From contig JAGCTE010000074.1 in assembly GCA_017963805.1 (NCBI GenBank), forward strand, positions 1 through 62,991: a DNA stretch of 62,991 nucleotides, given 5' to 3'. The notes beneath the pieces are model-generated. The model was not told where the DNA came from. It worked only from the letters and a program-made list of their open reading frames with translations, and did no database searches. Below are positions 7,806-15,896 of this stretch, piece by piece. The stretch comes from a bacterium. Its GTDB lineage: Bacteria > Auribacterota > UBA3054. Both the position numbers and the translations under genes were made by a program. The stretch's first letter is position 1, and every line of letters begins with the position of its first letter.

Positions 7806-8930
7806 ATGAGAAAGTTTTTAAGTTTTCTTCTTTTCGCGCTCCTTTTCGCGCCGCTGTCCGTTTTTTCCGACAGCGGCGTGACGGAGGAGACCGTCCAGGC
7901 CCTTCTCAAGGACATGGGCGACCCCGGCGAAGCCAAGCTGCCGATAGAAACGCAGCAGGCCCTGGCTTGGGTGAAAGGCTCCGGATCGGAAGGCCCGGCG
8001 TTTTTCATAAGGCTTGAAAACCAGTATTACTGCGTTTTCTCGCCGGAACTGTTGGTCGGCAATTCCAACGTTTCGATAAAGGACCTCAAAAAAGACAGGG
8101 TCAAACCGGAAGGGATGGAATGCTCTTCCGACGGCAGGCTCGTGCGCTTGAAACTGCATGACAGGCCGATGGGCAGCATGAAAACGACCAATCTCAAGGC
8201 TGGCGACGCCGCCAATCTTATGGAGCTGGATCTTGGGAAGGACAAGTTCACCATGTACCAGGTAGGCGTCGCCAGAAGAGGCGAGGCCAGGCTCGATCTC
8301 AAGGAGCTGCTGCCCCAGAGATTCTGCAACGATCTCGTTCTCGACGACGAGGGAAAGATCTTCGGCATCACCTACGACAGGGTCCTAAAGAACATCGGCG
8401 ACCTCAACTCCTCAACCAACCGCCATGTCATGAGCTGCGTTACCAGCGTCTCGGGGGTAGAGGAAGCCAAATGGGAGCAGACGGTGAAGAGCTTCATCCC
8501 GGAGTGCGGCCGCCTGCTGAAGAAGGAAGACAGGCTTTTCCAGGCCTCTATCTTAGCCTGGCAGTGGATGCACGTGACGGTCTTCGCGCCGATAAAGACC
8601 AACGAATTCGTCAAAGCGGAAACTTTGCTCGCCTGGGTCGAAAACCACAACAAGCTGGTGGAAAAGGTCTCGGCGGAGACCGAAAAAGCGAAGAACAAGA
8701 AAGGCGGTTATTCCAAAGAGGCCGCGGAAGCCGTCAAAAAGGACGCCAACGAATTGAGATCCGCGATCACAAAGGCCATGGCACCCGAAAAAGTCGAGGA
8801 AGAATACCAATTCACGCAGCCGGCTTTCAAGTCGCGCAGCAAGCTTGCTGAAGAAAACAAAGCGACGCTTTTGAAAGGCATAGATTACATGGCGAACCAT
8901 GTCGCCGCTGATCTGAAGCCAAAAAAATAA
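7806..8930 (+). CDS. secreted protein of unknown function, possibly a degenerate trypsin-like fold
   Basis: The 374-residue product has a signal peptide (about 1-21). Residues 50-200 loosely follow a trypsin-like protease layout: a glycine-rich GSGSEGPAFFIRLENQYY strand pair near the start and DLVLDDEGKIFGITYD near residue 190, which resembles the strand after the active-site serine. No His-Asp-Ser triad can be assigned, so any such fold would be inactive. The last 110 residues are helical and charged (KAKNKKGGYSKEAAEAVKKD) and may be coiled coil. It sits between an esterase and the SGNH array; function unknown. Confidence 0.75.
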   Translation: MRKFLSFLLFALLFAPLSVFSDSGVTEETVQALLKDMGDPGEAKLPIETQQALAWVKGSGSEGPAFFIRLENQYYCVFSPELLVGNSNVSIKDLKKDRVKPEGMECSSDGRLVRLKLHDRPMGSMKTTNLKAGDAANLMELDLGKDKFTMYQVGVARRGEARLDLKELLPQRFCNDLVLDDEGKIFGITYDRVLKNIGDLNSSTNRHVMSCVTSVSGVEEAKWEQTVKSFIPECGRLLKKEDRLFQASILAWQWMHVTVFAPIKTNEFVKAETLLAWVENHNKLVEKVSAETEKAKNKKGGYSKEAAEAVKKDANELRSAITKAMAPEKVEEEYQFTQPAFKSRSKLAEENKATLLKGIDYMANHVAADLKPKK

Positions 8931-8949
8931 TAAGAACGAGGAGTGGAAA

Positions 8950-10320
8950 ATGAAAAAACTTCTTATTTTAACTTTCCTTCTGACGGGCCTTTTGCAGGCG
9001 GCCGAACCGACCTCCTGCACGCCGGTCCCCCAGAGCTACGAGCCCAACTATTGGTGGATGATCCGCCACAGAGCCAAGCTTGAGGACATAAAAGAGCGCG
9101 GAGACCAGATCGAAGTCGTCTTCGTCGGCGACTCCATCACGCACAACTACGAATCCGTCGGGCTCAGCGTCTGGAACAAGCATTTCAACGGCAATCCCTA
9201 CAATACGCTGAACCTCGGCTACGGCGGGGACCAGACCCAGAACGTCCTCTACCGCATCCAGGACGGCGAATTCGACGGCTACAAGGCCAAGGCCATAGTT
9301 TTGATGATCGGCACCAACAACTCCGGCCAATACGGCTACGACGAGCCGCCCGGAGACGTCATAATAGGCATCAAGAAAATTTTGGAAGGCATACAGAAAA
9401 AGCAGCCGCAGGCCAAGATCATCCTCTGCGCCATCTCTCCGAGGGGCGAGCACAAGACCGATGTCCTGAGGATGAGGAACGATTTCATCAACGAGGAGAT
9501 CGTTAAATTCGCGGACGGGGAGAACGTCATCTGGTGCGACTGGGGCAACCAAATGCTGGACGCCGACGGCAGGCTCTCCACTTCCATGTGCAACGACCTT
9601 CTGCATCCTACGATCAGGGGCTACGAGATCTGGGTCAAGAACGTCCTCCCAATCCTCCATCAGATCGTTTTCCCCGACACGACCCCTTCCTGCGCCGTGC
9701 CGAAAGTGAGGAAAGAGAAGACCTGGTGGACGGCCATCGGCGTCAGGAGAAACGAGATCATGTCCACCGGCGTCTCAAGGAAAGACATCGTCTTTCTGGG
9801 CGATTCGAAGCTGGAAGGCTTCTACAGCACGGACAGCGCCAAGAGGAAAGAGATCCTGGGCGACAAGAGCGAATTCAACCTGACCTTCAAGGGCGACCTT
9901 GTCCAGAACGTTTTGTGGCGCGCGAAATACGGCGAACTGCACAGCTTCAACGCCAGGGCGGTCATAATAGCCGCCGGCAACGCCAACACCAACGACGCGC
10001 CCTTCAACGTGGCCGCCGGAGTGGAGGCTCTCGCAAAGAGCGTCAGGGAACGCCAGAGGACGGCAAGGATCATCATTACGCCCCTCCTTCCCATGGGCCG
10101 CGTGAAAGATTCCTCCCTGCGCCGCTGGACAGAGGAAGCCAACGCGCTCATAAAGGAGATCAAGGTCAGCAACGTTTTCTTCATCGATCCCACGGAGGAT
10201 CTGCTGGATGAAAACGGCACGCTCCCCGAGGAATACTCCCAAGACGGAGTGACGCTCACCAAGGAAGGTTACGACGTCTGGGGCGATCTTCTCGGGAAGT
10301 GGATCAAGTCGCATCTGTGA
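8950..10320 (+). CDS. double-domain SGNH/GDSL hydrolase, array copy 1 (subtype A)
   Basis: The 456-residue secreted protein has a signal peptide (1-17) and two SGNH domains. Domain 1 is complete: FVGDSITHN (serine about residue 62), GYGGDQTQNVLYR (block II glycine), MIGTNNSG (block III asparagine) and NDLLHPTIRGYEIW (Asp/His). It resembles platelet-activating-factor acetylhydrolase alpha subunits and sugar O-acetyl esterases. Domain 2 keeps GDS in FLGDSKLEGFY but has GNANTN in block III and DGVT where DxxH should be, so it probably lacks a triad. GAGGAG precedes the ATG. It follows 7806-8930 by 19 bases; copy 5 is its closest relative in the array. Confidence 0.92.
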   Translation: MKKLLILTFLLTGLLQAAEPTSCTPVPQSYEPNYWWMIRHRAKLEDIKERGDQIEVVFVGDSITHNYESVGLSVWNKHFNGNPYNTLNLGYGGDQTQNVLYRIQDGEFDGYKAKAIVLMIGTNNSGQYGYDEPPGDVIIGIKKILEGIQKKQPQAKIILCAISPRGEHKTDVLRMRNDFINEEIVKFADGENVIWCDWGNQMLDADGRLSTSMCNDLLHPTIRGYEIWVKNVLPILHQIVFPDTTPSCAVPKVRKEKTWWTAIGVRRNEIMSTGVSRKDIVFLGDSKLEGFYSTDSAKRKEILGDKSEFNLTFKGDLVQNVLWRAKYGELHSFNARAVIIAAGNANTNDAPFNVAAGVEALAKSVRERQRTARIIITPLLPMGRVKDSSLRRWTEEANALIKEIKVSNVFFIDPTEDLLDENGTLPEEYSQDGVTLTKEGYDVWGDLLGKWIKSHL

Positions 10321-10359
10321 CCGGTAAAAGTTAATTGGAAATTTTGAGGAGCACATAAA

Positions 10360-11730
10360 ATGAAAAAAAGCCTTTTGATCCTTACGCTTCTTGCGGCGGC
10401 CGGCACGCTTTTCGGCTCGATCAGAGCCATTACTCCGGTGCCGCAGAGCACCAGCGCCTCTTCCTGGTGGTATCAGCGATTCCTCAGCAACAAGGAATAC
10501 GTGAAAGAGAACGAAGTGCCGCTCATGTTCGTCGGCGACTCCATCACCGAGCTCTGGATGGTGGACGGCAGGGGATTGAGCGTCCTTAACAAATATTTCA
10601 AGAAAGAGCCCTACAAAGCCCTGGTGGCCGGCTACAGCGCCGACAGGACGGAGCACGTCATCTGGAGGATGGAGAACGGCGAACTGGACGGCCACAAGCC
10701 GAAAGCCGTCTGCCTCATGATCGGGACCAACAACACCTGGCACTACGACGAAGCCCAGGAAGCGCCCTGCGACACCGTGCTCGGCATCCGCTCCTGCATC
10801 GATGCGATAAGGGTCAGGGCGCCCAAAGCCAAGATCTTCCTGTTCGCCATCCTGCCGATAGGAAGGACCGGCAGCGATCCCAAAAGGGCTAGGAACGCGG
10901 TCGTCAACGACGCCATGCGCGAACTTTGCGATGGCGAGAACGTCATCTTCTGCGAGATCAACAACCAGGTCATGGACTGCAACGGCAACTACAACGAGGA
11001 CGTCAGCTACGACGCCGCGCACCTCTCCACCCCGGGGTACCAGATCTGGGCCAAGAACCTTCTGAAGCTTCTGCAGCCCATATTCTATCCCGACGAGACG
11101 CCGGAATACTCCCGCCCGCTCTCCAAATCCGGCGAGCAATGGTGGGTGGAGCGTCTCTACCAGACGCGCTGCGCCACCGCGAGCATCGTTTCCACCAGGC
11201 CCTCCGTCACCTTCTACGGCGACGATCTGGCCCAGGGTTGGGAAGAGGAAGGGCAGGAGGCGGCCGCCCAGTATTTCAGCCGCCGCAAGATCCTGAACTG
11301 CGGCTTCGACAGCGATTCCCTGGGGCAGATGATCTGGCGCGCCAAATACGCCAATCTTTCCGGCATGAAGACCTACAATCTCGTGCTGCAGGCGGGATTG
11401 ATGGACGCGGAACTTACGGATGAGGAATACCTGGACGGCTTCGCCTCGCTTTTCGCCGAAGCCCGCGCGGCCCAGCCCAACGCCAGGATCATAATAATGG
11501 GCCTTCCCCCGAGAGGAATGGCAAACGACCCTATTAGGGAGCGCAACGCCAAGATCAACGAGGGCTTGAAGACTTTCGCCAACGGCGAGAACACCTTCTA
11601 TCTCGACTGCAACGACGAGCTCACAGACGGTTCCGGCAATCTGCCGGAGGATATTTCCCCGGACCAGATCCATTTCACAGCCAAGGCCTACGACATCTGG
11701 GCCAAGGCGCTTCTTAACGTTTTGAAATAA
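10360..11730 (+). CDS. double-domain SGNH/GDSL hydrolase, array copy 2 (subtype B)
   Basis: A 456-residue protein with signal peptide (1-19) and two SGNH domains. Domain 1 has FVGDSITELW, GYSADRTEHVIWR, MIGTNNTW and DAAHLSTPGYQIW, so its catalytic residues are present. Domain 2 has GDDLAQGWE in place of the GDS motif, losing the serine; block III reads LQAGLMDAE, yet DQIH is kept. Domain 2 is therefore likely non-hydrolytic, perhaps binding. Copy 6 shares this pattern. An acetyl- or other acyl-esterase on glycans is the likely role of domain 1. The intergenic gap to copy 1 is 39 bases. Confidence 0.92.
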   Translation: MKKSLLILTLLAAAGTLFGSIRAITPVPQSTSASSWWYQRFLSNKEYVKENEVPLMFVGDSITELWMVDGRGLSVLNKYFKKEPYKALVAGYSADRTEHVIWRMENGELDGHKPKAVCLMIGTNNTWHYDEAQEAPCDTVLGIRSCIDAIRVRAPKAKIFLFAILPIGRTGSDPKRARNAVVNDAMRELCDGENVIFCEINNQVMDCNGNYNEDVSYDAAHLSTPGYQIWAKNLLKLLQPIFYPDETPEYSRPLSKSGEQWWVERLYQTRCATASIVSTRPSVTFYGDDLAQGWEEEGQEAAAQYFSRRKILNCGFDSDSLGQMIWRAKYANLSGMKTYNLVLQAGLMDAELTDEEYLDGFASLFAEARAAQPNARIIIMGLPPRGMANDPIRERNAKINEGLKTFANGENTFYLDCNDELTDGSGNLPEDISPDQIHFTAKAYDIWAKALLNVLK

Positions 11731-11733
11731 ATT

Positions 11734-13125
11734 ATGAAATTAAAATTAGGATTGCTATTTATGCTGACAGCTCTTTCCTCCCTGGCAGGAGACCTTCTTT
11801 TCACGACCCCCACAACGCGAAGCGCCGACAGCAATTTCTGGTGGAACGTCAGGCGCGAGGCCAAGCAGCGCGAAATAAAGGAAAGGGGCGGTTTCAAGAT
11901 CGCTTTCTACGGAGACTCCATAACCCAGCAGTGGGAGGAGGACGGCCACGGGCTGAAGATCTGGCAGAAATATTTTGCCGACGGCCCCTACAAGGCCATC
12001 GAGTTCGGCTACGGCGGCGACAGCACCCACCACTTGCTCTGGAGGCTGGACCACGGCGAAATGGACGGCCTTGAGCCGGACGTGGTGGTCATCCAGATCG
12101 GCACCAACAACAGCTGGAACCAGCCAGAGTATCCGCCCATGGACACGGTCCTGGGCGTCAAGGCTGTGCTTGACAAGCTGAGATCCCGCTTCTACATCTC
12201 AAGGATAATCCTCTGCGCCATCCCGCCCTGCGGGGAATTTAAAAACGACCCCCGCAGAATAAAGAACGACGCAATCAACGCCGAGATGATCAAGATGTGC
12301 GACCATCACACCGTCTTCTGGTGCGACTGGGCGAAAAATTTCGTCAACGAGGACGGGGTCCTCGACCGCAGGCTGATGCCGGATTTCGTCCATCCCAACG
12401 AGCTTGGTTTCCAGAAATGGTTCGAGGGATTGAAGCCCATGCTGGACTGGATGCTCTACGTTGACGGACCGCCGGAAGCCTACTATCCCCAGACGAAGAG
12501 CGAGCAGGGCTGGTGGATGCAAAGGATGCGGGAAAGACGCACGCAGATCCTCCAAAAGGAAGATCATAAATTCGACCTGGTCATGTGCGGCGACTCCATA
12601 ACGCACATGTGGGAGTGGGAAAACAACGGGAAGACCGTCGCCGACGAATTCTTCTCCGGCCTCTCCGTTTTGAACAACGGCTACGGCGGCGACTGGACGC
12701 AGAACCAGCTTTGGCGCGTAAGAAACGGTGAACTGGACAATTACGAAGCTAAGGTCATCACGCTCCTTATCGGCACCAACAACCACAAGGCCAAAAAGGA
12801 AGACGTGGCGGAAGGCGTAAGATTGATCCTCCAGGAAATGAGGAAGCGCCAGCCCAAGGCCAAGATCATCCTGCACGCCATCTTCCCCTGCAACGAGAAG
12901 CCCGACGATCCCATCAGGATAAAGAACGACGAGACCAACGAGCTCATAAAGAAGTTCGCGGACGGGGAGAACATAATCTGGTTCGACATCAGAAAAGAGC
13001 TGATGAACGAGGACGGCACCATAACAAAAGAAATGTTCCCGGATTACCTGCACCCGTCGCCCAAGGGCTACCGTATCTGGGCGGAAGCTTTGAAACCCTA
13101 TCTTGAAAAATACTGCAAGGAATGA
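11734..13125 (+). CDS. double-domain SGNH/GDSL hydrolase, array copy 3 (subtype C)
   Basis: A 463-residue secreted protein in which both SGNH domains look active. Domain 1: FYGDSITQQWE, GYGGDSTHHLLWR, QIGTNNSW, DFVHPNELGF. Domain 2: MCGDSITHMWE, GYGGDWTQNQLWR, LIGTNNHK, DYLHPSPKGYRIW. The domains closely follow the PAF-acetylhydrolase alpha pattern (GDS..., LWR...NGE, GTNN, DxLHP). The start ATG is 3 bases after copy 2 and no Shine-Dalgarno is seen, suggesting coupled translation. The neighbouring copy 4 is the same subtype, so a local duplication is likely. Confidence 0.93.
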   Translation: MKLKLGLLFMLTALSSLAGDLLFTTPTTRSADSNFWWNVRREAKQREIKERGGFKIAFYGDSITQQWEEDGHGLKIWQKYFADGPYKAIEFGYGGDSTHHLLWRLDHGEMDGLEPDVVVIQIGTNNSWNQPEYPPMDTVLGVKAVLDKLRSRFYISRIILCAIPPCGEFKNDPRRIKNDAINAEMIKMCDHHTVFWCDWAKNFVNEDGVLDRRLMPDFVHPNELGFQKWFEGLKPMLDWMLYVDGPPEAYYPQTKSEQGWWMQRMRERRTQILQKEDHKFDLVMCGDSITHMWEWENNGKTVADEFFSGLSVLNNGYGGDWTQNQLWRVRNGELDNYEAKVITLLIGTNNHKAKKEDVAEGVRLILQEMRKRQPKAKIILHAIFPCNEKPDDPIRIKNDETNELIKKFADGENIIWFDIRKELMNEDGTITKEMFPDYLHPSPKGYRIWAEALKPYLEKYCKE

Positions 13126-13127
13126 CC

Positions 13128-14510
13128 ATGAAAAAATTATCCGCTTTTGTTTTCACTCTGCTTCTGGCGTCATTAACTTTCGCCATGGGAGTCATCCCGG
13201 CCATGACGCCCGCTCCGCAGAGCACGGATTCAAATTACTGGTGGTGCGCCAAGCATAACGGCAAACTCCAGGAGATCAAGGAGCGCGGCGACGCGCTGGT
13301 CGCTTTCTACGGCGACTCTATCACCGAATTGTGGGAGTGGCAGGACAGAGGAAGAGCCGTTTGGGACGAACAGTTTGTCAAAGGCCCCTACAAGGGCATC
13401 TGCTTCGGCTACAGCGCCGACTGCACGCAGCATTTGCTGTGGAGGCTTGAGAACGGCGAGATGGACGGCATTGAGCCGAAAGTCGTCGTGGTCCAAATAG
13501 GCACCAACAACAGCTGGCTGCATCCGGAATATCCCGCCGCCGACACGATCCTCGCGATCACAGCGATCCTGCAGAAGATAAGGGACCGCTTCCCCGAAGC
13601 GAAAGTCATCATGTGCCCGATCCCGCCCTGCGGCGAAAAGCCGGATGATCCTAGGAGGATAAAGAACAACGTCGTCAACAAGGAGATCGCGAAATTCGCG
13701 GACGGAAGAGAGGTCTTCTGGCTCGACTGGTCGTATCCTCTCCTGAAACCGGACGGCTTGGTCGATCAGGAGCTTTTCTACGATTTCGTCCATCCCACCA
13801 AGGAAGGGTACGAGAAATGGTTCGCGGCTCTGAAGCCGCTTCTCGACGAATTCCTCATCCCCCGAAAGGAACCGAAAGCCGTTACCCCCGCCTCGAAGCT
13901 TGAGGAAGAGTGGTGGCGGAAGCGCCTCTTCGAGCACAGGGTCAAGATCTGCGCCAACACGAACGGATATTTCGATCTGGTCTTGTGCGGCGACTCCATA
14001 ACCCACGGCTGGGAAGGCTGGGGAAAACCGGTCTTCGAGGAATATTTCTCCTCGCTGCAGACTTTGAACCTCGGCTACGGCGGCGACCAGACCCAGCATC
14101 TCCTGTGGAGACTTAAAAACGGCGAACTGGACGGCTACAAGGCCAAGAACATAGCCGTCATGATCGGCACCAACAACGTCGACGATCCCGCCGAGGACGT
14201 GGCGGACGGCATCAAAGCCTGCCTTGATGCGATAAGGGAAAAACAGCCGGAAGCCAGGATCCTTCTCATGCCGATCTTCCCCAGGGACAAGGAACCCACG
14301 AACGCAAGAAGGGTGAAGAACGGGAAAGTCAACGAGATCATCAAGAATTTCGCCGACGGCGAAAAGATCGTCTGGCTCGACTTCAACGAAAAACTCATGC
14401 GGGAGGACGGAACGCTCTCCGAATCTGTGTTCCCGGATTTCCTGCATCCCAACGAAAAGGGCTACCGCGTCTGGGCGGAAGCCTTGAAACCTTTCACGGA
14501 AAACAAATAA
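13128..14510 (+). CDS. double-domain SGNH/GDSL hydrolase, array copy 4 (subtype C)
   Basis: A secreted protein of 460 residues with two complete SGNH domains: FYGDSITELWE, GYSADCTQHLLWR, QIGTNNSW, DFVHPTKEGYEKW; then LCGDSITHGWE, GYGGDQTQHLLWR, MIGTNNVD, DFLHPNEKGYRVW. An in-frame ATG at 13122 overlaps the previous stop, but AAGG at 13117-13120 is correctly spaced only for ATG 13128, which also gives the MKKL-type signal peptide seen in the paralogues, so 13128 is chosen. Probable glycan acyl-esterase; the two active domains could act on neighbouring acyl groups. Confidence 0.92.
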   Translation: MKKLSAFVFTLLLASLTFAMGVIPAMTPAPQSTDSNYWWCAKHNGKLQEIKERGDALVAFYGDSITELWEWQDRGRAVWDEQFVKGPYKGICFGYSADCTQHLLWRLENGEMDGIEPKVVVVQIGTNNSWLHPEYPAADTILAITAILQKIRDRFPEAKVIMCPIPPCGEKPDDPRRIKNNVVNKEIAKFADGREVFWLDWSYPLLKPDGLVDQELFYDFVHPTKEGYEKWFAALKPLLDEFLIPRKEPKAVTPASKLEEEWWRKRLFEHRVKICANTNGYFDLVLCGDSITHGWEGWGKPVFEEYFSSLQTLNLGYGGDQTQHLLWRLKNGELDGYKAKNIAVMIGTNNVDDPAEDVADGIKACLDAIREKQPEARILLMPIFPRDKEPTNARRVKNGKVNEIIKNFADGEKIVWLDFNEKLMREDGTLSESVFPDFLHPNEKGYRVWAEALKPFTENK

Positions 14511-14531
14511 CAACCCAAAAGGAGAACAAAA

Positions 14532-15872
14532 ATGAAAAAACTCCTTATGCTTCCCGTCCTGCTAGGATGCGCCTTGGCGTTCGCGGCTCCCGAATCATGC
14601 GATCCGGTGATCCACAATTATTCCGGCTGGATGGAACGTCATAATCAAAAGCTCAAATTCATCCAACAGTACAGCGACGAGATACAGATCGCGTTCTTCG
14701 GCGACTCCATCACCCACTTTTTTGAAGAGACCGGGAAAAGCGTTTGGAACGAATATTTTAACGGAACGCCTTACAGGGCCCTCAATTGCGGCATCGGCGG
14801 CGACCTTACCCAGCACGTTCTCTGGCGCATGCTAAACGGGGAACTTGACGGTTACAAAGCCAAGGCTCTCGTTCTGATGATCGGCACGAACAACGCAGGC
14901 GCCAACACGGTCTACAGGGAACCGCAGGGCGACACTGTTCTTGGCATCAAAAAATGCGTGGAGCTCATGCGGGAGAAGCAGCCTGACGCCGTAGTTATCC
15001 TCTGCTCGATCACTCCGAGAGGCACTGACAAAAACGACGGTTACAGGAAACGCAACGACATCGTCAACAAGGAGATCGAAAAGTTCTGCGACGGCAAAAA
15101 GATCATTTGGTGCGACTGGGGCCCCCAGATGCTGGAACCGGATGAAACGCTGCCCGTGGAAATGTGCTCCACCGACTATCTGCATCCTACCGTGAAAGGC
15201 TACAAGATCTGGGTGAAGAACCTGATGCCTCTTTTTGCCAGCATCATCGATCCCAAGGATCCTAATTCAGCCGTGGTGCCGTCCGTAAGGACGGAAAGGG
15301 AATGGTGGGACGCCATCGCGGCCGCCAGGGGAGACGTCAGCGACAAAAACGTCGCCTTCCTCGGCGACTCCTTCCTCGAGGGGTTTTACAGCGTGGCTCC
15401 CGAAGCCAGGAAAGACCTCCTCGGCGAAAAGAGCGAACTTAACCTGACCTTCCGGGGCGACCTTGTGCAGAACGTTTTGTGGCGCGCGAAAATGGGCGAA
15501 CTGAACGGATTCGCGGCCGATGATCTGATCGTCTGCGCCGGGAACGCCAACACCAACAAGACTCCTGTGGAAGTCGCCGCCGGCATAACGACGCTTGTCG
15601 AAGCGGCAAGGGCTAAGCAGCCCAAAGCCAAGATCCTTGTGACGCCCATTCTGCCCATGGGCAGGGAAAAAGATTCCGATCTGAGAAAGTGGGCCGAAGA
15701 GACCAACGAGCTTTTGGTTGGCATAGAAAAAGAAGGCGTGAAGCTTGTCGATCCCGCGGGCGTTCTGCTTGACGAAGCCGGCACTCTTCCCGAAAAGTAT
15801 TCCGCCGACGGCGTCTCCCTGACAAAGGAAGGCTACGAAGCTTGGGGCGCCCTCTTGAAATCCAATCTTTAA
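14532..15872 (+). CDS. double-domain SGNH/GDSL hydrolase, array copy 5 (subtype A)
   Basis: A 446-residue secreted protein, closest to copy 1. Domain 1 is complete (FFGDSITHFFE, GIGGDLTQHVLWR, MIGTNNAG, TDYLHPTVKGYKIW). Domain 2 has FLGDSFLEGFY, GDLVQNVLWRAKMGE, GNANTN and ADGVSLTKEGYEAW, so the final Asp/His pair is missing exactly as in copy 1, with the replacement residues conserved between them. AGGAG precedes ATG by 8 bases. The conserved but altered second domain suggests a kept non-catalytic function. Confidence 0.92.
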   Translation: MKKLLMLPVLLGCALAFAAPESCDPVIHNYSGWMERHNQKLKFIQQYSDEIQIAFFGDSITHFFEETGKSVWNEYFNGTPYRALNCGIGGDLTQHVLWRMLNGELDGYKAKALVLMIGTNNAGANTVYREPQGDTVLGIKKCVELMREKQPDAVVILCSITPRGTDKNDGYRKRNDIVNKEIEKFCDGKKIIWCDWGPQMLEPDETLPVEMCSTDYLHPTVKGYKIWVKNLMPLFASIIDPKDPNSAVVPSVRTEREWWDAIAAARGDVSDKNVAFLGDSFLEGFYSVAPEARKDLLGEKSELNLTFRGDLVQNVLWRAKMGELNGFAADDLIVCAGNANTNKTPVEVAAGITTLVEAARAKQPKAKILVTPILPMGREKDSDLRKWAEETNELLVGIEKEGVKLVDPAGVLLDEAGTLPEKYSADGVSLTKEGYEAWGALLKSNL

Positions 15873-15896
15873 GGCTCAGCCAATAGGAGAATTGAT

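Noticed and set aside
9775..11673. 632-codon minus-strand frame across SGNH copies 1 and 2
   Set aside because: It spans two real genes and the gap between them in antisense, driven by codon bias; no domain or ribosome-binding site.
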